The position numbers were made by a program, and so were the translations under genes. From NCBI GenBank assembly GCA_023416585.1, contig JAEZHM010000105.1, positions 1-64,000 of the forward strand: a DNA stretch of 64,000 nucleotides. Reading direction: 5' to 3'. The stretch is from Bacillota bacterium (lineage in GTDB: Bacteria; Bacillota; Clostridia; Christensenellales; Aristaeellaceae). Positions 43,124 through 52,099 of the stretch are shown here, in pieces (within the stretch, counting starts at the first letter, position 1; every line of letters begins with the position of its first letter). The notes below the pieces were generated by a model. The model was not told the DNA's origin and searched no databases. It saw only the letters and a program-made list of their open reading frames with translations.

Positions 43124-43393
43124 TCACTTTTCCTGCTGTTCCTCCCGCATGCCCTTGTACTTCTCCCGCGTCGCCGCGCCTCCACGCAGATGGCGTACAG
43201 CCTTGTTGTAGGCCAGTACCTGCGCCACTTCCTTGGCCAAAGCGTCGTGTACATGGGGCAAGCGCTCCCCCATGTCCTTGTGCACGGAAGATTTCGATAC
43301 GCCAAACTTCTGCGCGGCCTGCCTCACCGTTGCTTTCGTCTCGATGATGTATTCCGCAATGCACATGCACCGCTGGGCTATGTACTCCTGCAT
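43124..43393 (-). CDS. spoIIID: sporulation transcription factor SpoIIID
   Basis: 89 residues, the right size. MQEYIAQRCMCIAEYIIETK, then the helix-turn-helix ATVRQAAQKFGVSKSSVHKD, then basic C-terminal helix (AYNKAVRHLRGGAATREKYK). In sporulating Firmicutes it regulates mother-cell genes together with sigma-E. Start ATG 43393 preceded by GGGAGGT at six bases. It shows the organism is (or recently was) a spore former. Confidence 0.97.
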   Translation of the reverse strand: MQEYIAQRCMCIAEYIIETKATVRQAAQKFGVSKSSVHKDMGERLPHVHDALAKEVAQVLAYNKAVRHLRGGAATREKYKGMREEQQEK

Positions 43394-43479
43394 ATACGTA
43401 CCTCCCTAGTGTTTGTACAGGAGCATATGTCCAAGCCGTGAAAAACATGACAGGATACGGGGGGATAGATTCATAAATA

Positions 43480-43517
43480 GCGGGAGGAGCTTCTTTTGAA
43501 AAAGAAGCTCCTCCCGC
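43480..43517. repeat. palindromic hairpin with TTCTTTTGAAAAAGAAG core
   Basis: Perfect inverted repeat GCGGGAGGAGCTTCTTT / AAAGAAGCTCCTCCCGC around TGA. A sister element with the same core lies at 43854-43891. Upstream of spoIIID on the minus strand; without a T tract after the stem, so more a dispersed palindrome than a terminator. Confidence 0.7.
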
Positions 43518-43640
43518 ACCCACCTCAAGAAAACTTTCTATAACCAATAAATATGAACAGTACATGCGTTAGGATGGGCCGTTGCCACTCGAAACAACTA
43601 TGCATTCATTCCTGCGAATAGAAAAAATTCGCCCCGCAAT

Positions 43641-43725
43641 TGTCATCCTGAGGGCTATGCCCGAAGGATCTTGCCTTTGGGATATCATTTGCAACAATAG
43701 ATCCTTCACTTCGTTCAGGATGACA
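43641..43725. repeat. inverted TCATCCTGAG / GATCCTTC repeat element
   Basis: Left arm TGTCATCCTGAG...CGAAGGATC and right arm GATCCTTC...TCAGGATGACA form an 85-bp imperfect palindrome. A left-arm copy lies at 3859-3890. Similar elements are common between genes of many bacteria. No coding content. Confidence 0.75.
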
Positions 43726-43853
43726 GACGGCTTGATTGGACTTGCAACCATGATCTATGCATATTGATAAGTAAACATTCAAAAAAATCCGCAAGATATC
43801 TCCTTGTACACCATGCGAATATCCAACTGTATTTAAGTATTCTTAGGATGAGC

Positions 43854-43891
43854 GCGAGAAGGGCTTCTTTTGAAAAAGAAGCCCTTCTCGC
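43854..43891. repeat. palindromic hairpin at the 3' end of truA
   Basis: Inverted repeat GCGAGAAGGGCTTCTTT / AAAGAAGCCCTTCTCGC, six bases beyond the truA stop. Shares the TTCTTTTGAAAAAGAA core with 43480-43517. It may act as the truA terminator. Confidence 0.7.
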
Positions 43892-43896
43892 AACTA

Positions 43897-44658
43897 TCAC
43901 AAATCGTACTCTACCCGCGTCAGCTCCAGCCCCTGTGGCGGCGCTGTAGGCCCCAGCAGGAGGCGGTTGCCGGTTTCCAACGCCTCCGTCAGCACCTGTG
44001 GATCAAGGCTGCCCTGGCCGATTTCAATCAGCGTGCCGGCCAGGATGCGCACCATATTGTACAGGAATGCGTTGCCGGATACGGTGAGCGTCACCAGCTC
44101 GCCCACACGCGAAACGGCTGCGCCTGTAATGGTGCGCACCGTTGTCTTGGCGCTGCCGCCCGTGGCGGCAAAGGCCTTGAAATCATGGGTGCCAATGACC
44201 TGCTTTACCGCCGCGTCCATAACCTGCTCATTCAGATGCACCGGTACGTGGGCAGTCAGGTTTCGGTAAAGCGCCGAGGCGTGGGGCGCGTTGTACATGC
44301 GGTAGGTATACGTTTTGCCACGGCAGGAAAACCGGGCATGAAAATCCAACGGCACAGGCCTGGCGCCAGTGACCCTAATATCGTACGGCAAAAGATTGTT
44401 GAGCACGAACGGAAACTTCTCATCAGGGATGGTGCTATTTGTATCAAAATGGGCGGCCTGCGAAAGAGCATGTACGCCCGCGTCGGTTCGGCTTGCTCCG
44501 GTCACTGCGGTTTTCACCTTCAAGGCCTTTACAAGCGCTTCCTCCAACCGCTGCTGCACGCTCATGGCGTTCTCCTGCCGCTGCCAGCCGGAATAGCCTG
44601 TACCATCGTAGGAGACGGTCAGGAGCACGCGCCTTAAGGGGCGATCTTCCCCCTTCAT
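43897..44658 (-). CDS. truA: tRNA pseudouridine(38-40) synthase
   Basis: 253 residues. TVSYDGTGYSGWQRQENAMS at the N-terminus, catalytic Asp in VTGASRTDAGVHALSQ, and the C-terminal GNAFLYNMVRILAGTLIEIG are all TruA signatures. Isomerises uridines 38-40 in the tRNA anticodon arm. Coupled to ecfT by a four-base overlap, the usual arrangement in Firmicutes. Confidence 0.97.
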   Translation of the reverse strand: MKGEDRPLRRVLLTVSYDGTGYSGWQRQENAMSVQQRLEEALVKALKVKTAVTGASRTDAGVHALSQAAHFDTNSTIPDEKFPFVLNNLLPYDIRVTGARPVPLDFHARFSCRGKTYTYRMYNAPHASALYRNLTAHVPVHLNEQVMDAAVKQVIGTHDFKAFAATGGSAKTTVRTITGAAVSRVGELVTLTVSGNAFLYNMVRILAGTLIEIGQGSLDPQVLTEALETGNRLLLGPTAPPQGLELTRVEYDL

Positions 44659-45458
44659 AGGAGGATGCCTTCCAGAACGATCAAGGCGATCAGCCCTGCC
44701 GTTACCAGGCTGGCGTAGCCGTCAAGATGGGTTAATTTCAAAACCCGCAGCCGTGTCCTGTTCTCTCCGCCATGGTAGCACCTGGCCTCCATGGCCATGG
44801 CCAGGTCGGAGGCGCGGCGGAAGGCGCTTACAAACAACGGCACCAGAAGCGGCACCATGGCCCTGGCGCGGGCAATCAGGTTGCCTGACTCAAAGTCCGC
44901 GCCCCTGGCCATTTGCGCCTTCATGATCTTATCCGCCTCTTCCAGAAGCGTGGGGATGAAGCGCAAGGCGATGGTCATCATCATAGCCAGCTCATGAGCG
45001 GGAAAGCGGATCACTTTGAGCGGCGTCAACAACAGCTCCAGCCCGTCGGCCAGCGCCACGGGCGAAGTGGTAAGCGTGAGTAAGCTGGTGCCCAGCACCA
45101 GGAACACGAGCCGCAGGGAAAAGTGCACCGCCATGGAAAGCCCTTCCCAGGTGACGGTGATGATCCAAAGCCTGAAAACCACCGTTGTCCCGGTGGAAAA
45201 GAACAAGTTCAGAAAAAAGGTCAATATCAATATGAATCTTAACGGCTTGATGCCCCGCATGAGCATCTTGAAGGGCACTGTAGACAAACGCACCGTCAGC
45301 AGAATATACAAAAGCGCCAGAACATAGCCCAGCAGATTCTGCACAAGAAAGATGCCCACAATAAAAGCGATGGACAGCGTGATCTTGATCCTTGGGTCCA
45401 GGCGGTGGATGATGCTGTTGCCGGGATAGTATTGGCCAAGGGTGATGTTGCTCAGCAT
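44655..45458 (-). CDS. ecfT: ECF transporter transmembrane component EcfT
   Basis: 267 residues with five to six membrane helices (SIAFIVGIFLVQNLLGYVLA and others). The two cytoplasmic coupling motifs with Ala-Arg-Gly are visible (AQMARGADFESGNLIARAR and AMEARCYHGGENRTRL). It links the EcfA ATPases to vitamin-specific S components encoded elsewhere. It overlaps ecfA2 by seven bases. Confidence 0.95.
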   Translation of the reverse strand: MLSNITLGQYYPGNSIIHRLDPRIKITLSIAFIVGIFLVQNLLGYVLALLYILLTVRLSTVPFKMLMRGIKPLRFILILTFFLNLFFSTGTTVVFRLWIITVTWEGLSMAVHFSLRLVFLVLGTSLLTLTTSPVALADGLELLLTPLKVIRFPAHELAMMMTIALRFIPTLLEEADKIMKAQMARGADFESGNLIARARAMVPLLVPLFVSAFRRASDLAMAMEARCYHGGENRTRLRVLKLTHLDGYASLVTAGLIALIVLEGILL

Positions 45459-46315
45459 GATCCCGCCTCCTTCCAGATACGGAGGATGTGGTCCTGGACC
45501 TCCGGCAGGGTATACAAATCGGCCGGCAGATGGACGCCCGCTTTTCGAAGCAGGTAGCTCAGCTTGGCTGCCTGGGGCACGCCCAGGCCCCAGCCTTCCA
45601 TTTCCTCCACGCGGGAGAAGACTTCCCTTGGGGTGCCATCCAAGACCAGCGCGCCTTTGGATAATACCACAAGCCTGGTAGCCAGGCGGGCGATATCATC
45701 CATGCTGTGGGTGACCATGATCACAGTCAGGTTCCCCGCAGCGTGAAGCTCCTTGACCATGGACAAAATGCTGTCCCGGCCGGCGGGGTCCAGCCCGGCG
45801 GTAGGCTCGTCCAAAACAAGCACCTTGGGCCTCATGGCCAGCACGCCGGCAATGGCGACCCTGCGCATCTGCCCGCCGGACAACTCAAAGGGAGACCGCT
45901 GGCCGTATTCCTCAAACGAAATACCCACCTGAACACAGGCTTCCCGCACGCGGCCGGATATTTCCTCCTGGCTGAGGCCCAGGTTCTTAGGCCCGAAGGC
46001 GATGTCCTTTTCCACCGTCTCCTCAAACAGCTGATGCTCCGGATACTGGAAAACAAGCCCTACCTGCTGGCGTATGAGTTTCCTGTTCGTATCCTTGGCA
46101 AACACATCCGCCCCGTTCACCAGCACACGGCCGGATGTGGGGGTAAGCAGCCCGTTCAGGTGCTGCACCAGCGTGGATTTGCCCGAGCCCGTGTGGCCGA
46201 TGACGCCCAGGAATTCCCCGTCTTCAATGGTCAGCGAAATATCCCGTATGGCTGTCGCCTGAAAAGGGCTGCCAGGCATATAAGTATGCGTTAATCTTTC
46301 TATTTGGATGGGCAT
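45452..46315 (-). CDS. ecfA2: ECF transporter ATPase EcfA2
   Basis: ~287 residues. Start at ATG 46315 (MPIQIERLTHTYMPGSPF); the longer frame upstream lies inside ecfA1. Walker A GHTGSGKST, Q-loop FQYPEHQLFEETVEKDIAFG, signature LSGGQMRRVAIAG, Walker B VLVLDEPTAGLDP, His switch VTHSMDD. Overlaps ecfA1 by 16 bases. Works as a heterodimer with EcfA1. Confidence 0.96.
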   Translation of the reverse strand: MPIQIERLTHTYMPGSPFQATAIRDISLTIEDGEFLGVIGHTGSGKSTLVQHLNGLLTPTSGRVLVNGADVFAKDTNRKLIRQQVGLVFQYPEHQLFEETVEKDIAFGPKNLGLSQEEISGRVREACVQVGISFEEYGQRSPFELSGGQMRRVAIAGVLAMRPKVLVLDEPTAGLDPAGRDSILSMVKELHAAGNLTVIMVTHSMDDIARLATRLVVLSKGALVLDGTPREVFSRVEEMEGWGLGVPQAAKLSYLLRKAGVHLPADLYTLPEVQDHILRIWKEAGSC

Positions 46316-47148
46316 AATTTCTCCGTCAACTCCCGGGCCATTTCTTCTACGGTAAGTATACCTTTGGGTAAGGGCATCCCTTCGCTGATCAGCTGCTGAT
46401 TCAGTTCCGCCATGGGCGGCACATCCAATTGCAGCTTGCGCAGCGTATCCACGCACTGGAACACACTGCGGGGCGTGTCAGATAGCACGATCTGCCCGTC
46501 AGACATGACCACAACGCGGTCGGCAAGCGCCGCCTCCTCCATGAAGTGTGTGATCCAGATCACGGTGATTCCGTGCTCGCGGTTGAGCTTTCGAACCGTC
46601 TCCAGCACTTCCTGCCTGCCGGTGGGGTCCAGCATGGCGGTGGCTTCGTCCAGCACCAGCACATCCGGCTGCATGGCCAGGATGCCGGCAATGGCCACCC
46701 GCTGCTTCTGCCCGCCGGAAAGCATGTGCGGCGCGGTGCCCGCAAATTCCGTCATGCGCACGGCATGAAGCGCCTCGTCGATGCGCGGGATCATTTCCTC
46801 CGTGGGCACGCCCAGGTTTTCCAGCCCAAAGGCCACATCCTCCCTGACGACGGTGGCTACGATCTGATTGTCCGGGTTTTGGAACACCATGCCCGCATGC
46901 TGGCGGATGACCCAGGTCTCCTGTTCCTTTGCGGTGTCCAGCCCGCATACCAGCACCCGGCCCTCCGTTGGAAGGTATAATGCGTTGAGCAATTTGGCCA
47001 GCGTACTCTTGCCGGAGCCGTTGTGGCCCAGCACCGCCACAAACTCGCCCTTTACGGCCTTGAAATCAATATGTGTAAGGGCGCTTTGTTCGGCATCCTC
47101 ATAGGCGTAGGATACATTCTGAACATCCACCCTGGTTTCTAGATCCAT
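46300..47148 (-). CDS. ecfA1: ECF transporter ATPase EcfA1
   Basis: 282 residues. Start ATG 47148 (MDLETRVDVQNVSYAYE), five bases after AAAGGAGC. Walker A GHNGSGKST, FQNPDNQIVATVVREDVAFG, signature LSGGQKQRVAIAG, Walker B VLVLDEATAMLDP, His in WITHFMEEAALADR. First gene of the ecfA1-ecfA2-ecfT-truA operon. Confidence 0.96.
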   Translation of the reverse strand: MDLETRVDVQNVSYAYEDAEQSALTHIDFKAVKGEFVAVLGHNGSGKSTLAKLLNALYLPTEGRVLVCGLDTAKEQETWVIRQHAGMVFQNPDNQIVATVVREDVAFGLENLGVPTEEMIPRIDEALHAVRMTEFAGTAPHMLSGGQKQRVAIAGILAMQPDVLVLDEATAMLDPTGRQEVLETVRKLNREHGITVIWITHFMEEAALADRVVVMSDGQIVLSDTPRSVFQCVDTLRKLQLDVPPMAELNQQLISEGMPLPKGILTVEEMARELTEKLCPSK

Positions 47149-47308
47149 AGCTGCTCCTTTGGCTAATTTCAATGGGTTTGAATACCAGTCCTCATTATAA
47201 CATCAAAACGACCCTGCATCAACTTTGAGTTCTTCTGAAATAGTTCTTTCCATATCTTGAACATTCCGCCTGCATATGTTAGAATACAAGGCAATTTAAC
47301 ACCCAAAG

Positions 47309-47597
47309 GCAATGATAAGAAGAGTAGGTACCGGCTGCTTTTACAGAGAGCCCAGCTGCTGAAAATGGGTAAAGCTTATGGTCACCGAACATGGTCTTGG
47401 AGCTGCGCACCGAACAGGAAGCCCCTTTCAGGCTGCGCCGGGATCGCCCGTAACAGTGATAGCGTATCGGTTGGTTTTTTGCCTGCCCGTACGTGACGAG
47501 GCCTGCTTTGTAAGGAGCAGGTAAATGAGGGTGGTAACACGTGGCATAGCCTCCGTCCCTGAATCGGTTTCGATCAGGGGCGGGGGCTTTTTGTTTT
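47309..47597 (+). ncRNA. T-box leader of metG (methionine-responsive)
   Basis: The leader has an AGAGAG / GCTGAAAATGGGT region and a specifier domain in which GAAC is followed by ATG (47391-47393), a methionine codon. The T-box sequence AGGGTGGTAACACG (47528-47541) gives a TGGT bulge complementary to the ACCA end of uncharged tRNA-Met. A terminator follows (GCCTCCGTCCCTGA / TCAGGGGCGGGGGC then TTTTT, ending ~47592). Uncharged tRNA-Met would favour the antiterminator and metG expression. Exact 5' end not determined. Confidence 0.9.
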
Positions 47598-47634
47598 GCC
47601 ATCAACCAGAAAAGGAAGGAAAGAGGGAAAAGAC

Positions 47635-49257
47635 ATGAGGAACATTCTCATCGGGGGCGCTTGGCCGTACGCAAACGGTTCGCTGCACATTGGGCATATC
47701 GCCGCATTGCTGCCGGGGGATGTGCTGGCGCGGTATTTCAGGCTAAGGGGTGACAGCGTGTATTATGTTTCGGGCAGCGACTGCCACGGGACGCCCGTGA
47801 CGATTCGGGCCAGGCAGGAGGGAAAAACGCCGCTTGAGATAAGCAACCACTACCATGCGGAGTTTGTACAGGTGTTTTCAAAGCTGGGCTTCAGCTATGA
47901 CCTGTACGATAAAACATCCAGCCCTGCACATATTGCGTTTGTGCAGGCGTTTCACAAAAGGCTGTATGAGGGCGGCCTCGTGTACGAAAAGACAGCACCG
48001 CTGGCCTACTGTGCGTGCTGCCAAAAAACGCTCACCGACCGGCTTGTCGTTGGCATATGCCCGCACTGCGGAAATAAGGCCCGGGGTGACCAGTGCGATG
48101 ACTGCGGCGCCGTACTGGAAGCCGAGGCACTTCATGACCCGCAATGCGCCGGGTGCGGGTCTAATGTTACCTTTACAAGCACGCAGCAGCTGTATATCGC
48201 CATTTCCCGCCTGGACATGGAGCTTCGCGGCTACTTGGCCGCGCACCCCAAGTGGCGCAAAAACGCCATCGCTATCACGAAACGGTACATCGACGAAGGG
48301 CTTCGGGACAGGGCCATCACCAGGGACCTTGATTGGGGCATCGATGTACCCAGGGCCGGTTATGAGAGCAAAAAGATCTATATCTGGGCGGAAAACGTGC
48401 TGGGATATCTATCGGCCAGCCATACTCTGGCAATGGTGCGGGGCGTTCCTTTTGAAACGGTTTGGGGAGAAAACGCAAAACATTATTACGTTCACGGTAA
48501 AGACAACGTACCCTTCCACACCATCATCCTTCCATCGCTGCTGCTGGCACACGGCGGTAGTCTGCATTTGCCGGACAGCATTATTTCCAGCGAGCATATG
48601 ACGCTGAACGGCCGGAAGATATCCACCAGCCGCAACTGGGCCATATGGGTCAAGGATATCATGGACCGTTATGATGCCGACGCGCTGCGGTATTTCTTTA
48701 TTGCAAACGGCCCTGAGAAACGGGATACCGATTTTTCCTGGCGTGAGTTTTTGGAACGCACCAACGGCGAGCTGCTTAACGCTTACGGCAACCTGGTCAA
48801 CCGAACATTGTCGTTCGCTAAAAAATACCGCGGAAATACTGTACCGGAGGGCACGCTGGAAGAGGAGATTGCCGGGCGCATATACGCCTTGTTTGACACC
48901 ACGGCGGAAAAAATAGAAGGCGGGCAGTTCAAGGACGCGCTGGAGGAGATCTTTGAATTTGTGCGTTTCGGGAACAAGCATTACGATGTCAACGAACCCT
49001 GGAAAACAAGAACGGCCGGTCCCGCAAAGTGTGATCAAACGCTGTTTACCTGCGTTCAGATCATTGCGAACCTGGCCGTGCTGCTTGAGCCCTTTTTGCC
49101 CTTTTCCTCGGAAAAATTGTTTGCGTGGCTTATGCTTACGAACAAATGGGATTTTAAACATGTTCCCGCTGGGCTTGTTCTGCCTGAAATATCGGTTTTG
49201 TTCAGAAGGATAGAGCGGGAGGAAATAGAGAAGGAGGAAGAGAAATTGAAACACTAA
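47635..49257 (+). CDS. metG: methionyl-tRNA synthetase
   Basis: 540 residues, start MRNILIGGAWPYANGSLHIG at 47635 after GAGGGA. The class I HIGH motif is HIGH in GSLHIGHIAALLPGDVLA; a zinc knuckle with two CxxC pairs (CACCQKTL, ICPHCGNKARGDQCDDCG, PQCAGCG) lies at residues ~125-180. The KMSKS motif reads KISTSRNW, a clear departure from consensus (Thr in place of the second Lys). The anticodon-binding helical domain follows; no C-terminal EMAP/Trbp111 domain. Charges tRNA-Met with methionine. Controlled by the T-box upstream. Confidence 0.96.
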   Translation: MRNILIGGAWPYANGSLHIGHIAALLPGDVLARYFRLRGDSVYYVSGSDCHGTPVTIRARQEGKTPLEISNHYHAEFVQVFSKLGFSYDLYDKTSSPAHIAFVQAFHKRLYEGGLVYEKTAPLAYCACCQKTLTDRLVVGICPHCGNKARGDQCDDCGAVLEAEALHDPQCAGCGSNVTFTSTQQLYIAISRLDMELRGYLAAHPKWRKNAIAITKRYIDEGLRDRAITRDLDWGIDVPRAGYESKKIYIWAENVLGYLSASHTLAMVRGVPFETVWGENAKHYYVHGKDNVPFHTIILPSLLLAHGGSLHLPDSIISSEHMTLNGRKISTSRNWAIWVKDIMDRYDADALRYFFIANGPEKRDTDFSWREFLERTNGELLNAYGNLVNRTLSFAKKYRGNTVPEGTLEEEIAGRIYALFDTTAEKIEGGQFKDALEEIFEFVRFGNKHYDVNEPWKTRTAGPAKCDQTLFTCVQIIANLAVLLEPFLPFSSEKLFAWLMLTNKWDFKHVPAGLVLPEISVLFRRIEREEIEKEEEKLKH

Positions 49258-49263
49258 TATTCT

Positions 49264-49378
49264 TGATGCTTAAGACCTCCCCCAGCCTCCTTCGTCGGCA
49301 GCCCCCCCAAGAGGGAGCCTCTCCCTAAGCCTCCCTCTGGAGGGAGGTGCCGCCCGCAGGCGGCGGAAGGAGGTAAAA
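49264..49378. repeat. left copy of ~116-bp inverted repeat flanking spermidine genes
   Basis: Reverse complement of 54045-54161 with only two single-base indels over 115-117 bp. The unit contains internal palindromes (AGAGGGAGCCTCTCCCT; GTGCCGCCCGCAGGCGGC). It begins seven bases after the metG stop codon, so it also marks the end of that gene. A diverged relative is at 29421-29505. Confidence 0.9.
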
Positions 49379-49456
49379 GCGTTGTCATTTTCATCTATTA
49401 TGATGACGCACGGCGTTATGATTGTCTATCATAACAAATGTTATTTTAAGAGCATT

Positions 49457-50593
49457 TTAAGACAGCCGCATTTTAAAATCCTCATACCCGAACCTTCGCA
49501 CCAGCTCAATTTCCCCATCTTCCCGCCACAGCAAAATATCCGGCAGGTTCATGCCGTTGAAGGTGTTGCTTTTCACCATGGTGTAGATCGCCATGTCGCC
49601 AAATACCAGCCTGTCGCCCGTTTTCAAAGGCTGATCAAAGGAATAATCGCCGGTCACGTCCCCCGCCAGGCATGTTGGACCCGCCAGACGAAAGGTATAC
49701 GGCTTCTCCCCCGGCTGCCCCGCATCTATAATCGGCGGGCGGTAGGGCATTTCCAAAACGTCCGGCATGTGGCAGGTGGCGGAGGTATCCAGAATGGCGA
49801 TAGGCAGAGTGTTGTACACCACATCCATCACCGTTGTGATGAGATAGCCGGCATTGATGGCCACAGCCTCCCCCGGTTCCAGATACACCGTCACGTTATA
49901 TCGGGCGGAGAACTCCTTCACCAATCGGATCAGACGGGGGATATCGTATCCCGGCTTTGTAATATGATGGCCGCCGCCGAAGTTCACCCACTTCATGCGG
50001 GGCAGATATTTTCCAAACTTCTCTTCCACTGCCTGAAGCGTTTCTTCCAGCGCGTCGGAATCCTGCTCGCACAGGCAATGGAAATGCAGCCCCTCAACCC
50101 CATCCAGTAATTCCGGGCGGAACTGCTCTATCGTCACGCCCAGTCTGGAGCCTGGGGCGCAGGGATCGTAAATCTCATGCTCCTGGGTGGAATGGGCAGG
50201 GTTTACGCGTATGCCGCAGGATACGCCTGCCTTGAGGGCTTTTTCGCGGAACCTCTCCCATTGGGAGAAGGAATTGAACACGATGTGGCCGCACAAAGAA
50301 ACCACTTCCTCAAAAGTGGCCTCGTCAAAAGCGGGGGAGAAGATGTGCGTCTCTCCCCCGAAAAGATCATGGCCCAATTTTGCTTCATTGATGCCGCTGG
50401 CTGTGGTCCCCTGAAGGTATTTTTTCATCAGGGGATAGAGCCTGAACATGGAGAACGCCTTTTGCGCCAGCAATATCCTGGCGCCGCTCTCCCGGCCCAC
50501 CTTTTGCAAAATCTCCAGGTTGCTTTTAATTGCCGCCTCGTCAATCAGGTAGCAGGGCGTTTTCAGTTGCGATACATCCGGAAGCGTACGCAT
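49457..50593 (-). CDS. nspC: carboxy(nor)spermidine decarboxylase
   Basis: ~378 residues, alanine-racemase-fold PLP decarboxylase. Start ATG 50593 (MRTLPDVSQLKTPCYLIDE), separated by one base from the preceding stop. PLP-lysine segment ARILLAQKAFSMFRLYPLM; glycine loop VNFGGGHHITKPGYD; YLEPGEAV; and the C-terminal GPTCLAGDVTGDYSFDQPL with the catalytic Cys are typical of NspC. It decarboxylates carboxyspermidine (or carboxynorspermidine) to spermidine. It is the partner of the dehydrogenase encoded just upstream. Confidence 0.95.
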   Translation of the reverse strand: MRTLPDVSQLKTPCYLIDEAAIKSNLEILQKVGRESGARILLAQKAFSMFRLYPLMKKYLQGTTASGINEAKLGHDLFGGETHIFSPAFDEATFEEVVSLCGHIVFNSFSQWERFREKALKAGVSCGIRVNPAHSTQEHEIYDPCAPGSRLGVTIEQFRPELLDGVEGLHFHCLCEQDSDALEETLQAVEEKFGKYLPRMKWVNFGGGHHITKPGYDIPRLIRLVKEFSARYNVTVYLEPGEAVAINAGYLITTVMDVVYNTLPIAILDTSATCHMPDVLEMPYRPPIIDAGQPGEKPYTFRLAGPTCLAGDVTGDYSFDQPLKTGDRLVFGDMAIYTMVKSNTFNGMNLPDILLWREDGEIELVRRFGYEDFKMRLS

Positions 50594-50594
50594 G

Positions 50595-51794
50595 TCAGTC
50601 CACCAAGATAGGGTTGAAGCTTTCCTGCCATGGCAAACCCCAGCGGCCCAAAGCTTCCATAAAAGGATCAGGGTCGAACTGCTCAATATTGAACACGCCA
50701 GGCTTTTTCCATTTGCCGGTCAATACCATCATGGTGCCGATCATGGCCGGCACGCCGGTGGTGTAGGAAATGGCCTGGGAGCCCACTTCCCTAAAGCATT
50801 CCTGGTGATCGCAGATGTTATACAGATAGTAGGTCTTGGGCTTACCATCCTTTAATCCCCTGAAGATGCAGCCGATGTTTGTTTTGCCCACGGTGCGGGG
50901 GCCTAATGACGCCGGGTCGGGCAGAACGGCTTTTAAAAACTGCAAAGGCACGATTTCCCTGCCCTCAAACATAATGGGCTTGATGGAGGTCATGCCCACG
51001 TTTTGCAGGCACCTTAAGTGCGTGAGGTAGCTTTGCCCAAAGGTCATAAAAAAGCGGATGCGCTTGACGCCGGGGATGAACTTCGCCAGCGACTCGATCT
51101 CCTCGTGGTGCAAAAGATACATGTCCTTTGGGCCGATACCCTCGAAATTGTACTCCCGCTTGATCTCCATGGGTTCGGTCTCCACCCAGTGGCCGTTCTC
51201 CCAGAAGCTTCCCTTGGCGGTCACTTCTCTTATGTTGATCTCCGGGTTGAAGTTGGTGGCAAAGGGATAACCATGGTCGCCGCCGTTGGCATCCAGGATG
51301 TCGATCTCATGAATCTCATCAAACTGGTGCTTCAGTGCATAGGCGGAAAACACGCTGGTCACGCCGGGGTCAAAGCCGGTGCCCAGAAGTGCGGTAATGC
51401 CGGCTGCCTTGAACCGGTCATGATACGCCCATTGCCACTTGTACTCAAACTTGGCGGTATCGATAGGCTCATAGTTGGCGGTGTCCACATAGTCGGTTTT
51501 AGTAGCCAGGCAGGCGTCCATGATCGTCAGATCCTGGTAAGGCAGCGCCAGGTTCAGCACCACGTCAGGCTGAAAGCCTTCGATCAGGCGGATCAATTCC
51601 TGCACGTTGTCGGCGTCCACTTGGGCGGTGGATATCTTCGTCTTTCCGCCCAACAGCTTGTCCCTCAAAGCGTCGCACTTTTGCTTGGTGCGGCTTGCGA
51701 TCATGATCTCCTCAAACACTTCGCTGTTCTGGCAGCACTTGTGGATGGCCACGCCGGCCACGCCGCCGCAGCCGATGATGAGCGCTTTTCCCAT
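50595..51794 (-). CDS. carboxy(nor)spermidine dehydrogenase (saccharopine dehydrogenase family)
   Basis: 399 residues. N-terminal Rossmann fold MGKALIIGCGGVAGVAIHKC; NLALPYQDLTIMDACLATKT; TALLGTGFDPGVTSVFSAYA; and a C-terminal LYNICDHQECFREVGSQAIS then TTGVPAMIG are characteristic of the LYS9-like enzyme that condenses aspartate semialdehyde with putrescine (or diaminopropane) and reduces the imine with NADPH. Pairing with NspC makes the carboxyspermidine role much more likely than lysine metabolism. Confidence 0.94.
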   Translation of the reverse strand: MGKALIIGCGGVAGVAIHKCCQNSEVFEEIMIASRTKQKCDALRDKLLGGKTKISTAQVDADNVQELIRLIEGFQPDVVLNLALPYQDLTIMDACLATKTDYVDTANYEPIDTAKFEYKWQWAYHDRFKAAGITALLGTGFDPGVTSVFSAYALKHQFDEIHEIDILDANGGDHGYPFATNFNPEINIREVTAKGSFWENGHWVETEPMEIKREYNFEGIGPKDMYLLHHEEIESLAKFIPGVKRIRFFMTFGQSYLTHLRCLQNVGMTSIKPIMFEGREIVPLQFLKAVLPDPASLGPRTVGKTNIGCIFRGLKDGKPKTYYLYNICDHQECFREVGSQAISYTTGVPAMIGTMMVLTGKWKKPGVFNIEQFDPDPFMEALGRWGLPWQESFNPILVD

Positions 51795-51879
51795 GGTGAG
51801 TCCTCCTTGTGTATGGCAAAGATGGCTGATTTCAAGTCAGAGTCGAAAACCTTAGCAGGCGGGCGAAAAACTCTTTACA

Positions 51880-51966
51880 GCCGTAGGGCGGGGGCTTGCT
51901 CCCGCCAAAAGTAGCGGCAATATGACTTATGATACGGGCGGCGGGAGCAAGCCCCCGCCCTACGGC
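51880..51966. repeat. perfect 27-bp inverted repeat in the CASDH-speB gap
   Basis: Arms at 51880-51906 and 51940-51966 (core GTAGGGCGGGGGCTTGCTCC / GGAGCAAGCCCCCGCCCTAC) with a 33-base spacer. It lies between speB (upstream end of the gap at 52100) and the dehydrogenase gene on the minus strand. The remainder of 51795-52099 shows no gene. It would form a very stable stem in RNA read either way. Confidence 0.85.
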
Positions 51967-52099
51967 GTTCCGGCATAGATGAATGGGTTTACCAAGCAGT
52001 CACAAGCCCCAGCAATGAAGTCACTAGATATGCGAAACGGAACTTATGGGTAAGACAGCTACTCAGAGCGAATCTCTATTCCGCTTGCCCCATGCGGTA

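Noticed and set aside
50595..51794. Saccharopine dehydrogenase for lysine metabolism
   Set aside because: The fold is the same, but adjacency to nspC, speB and speE and the C-terminal motifs point to carboxyspermidine synthesis.
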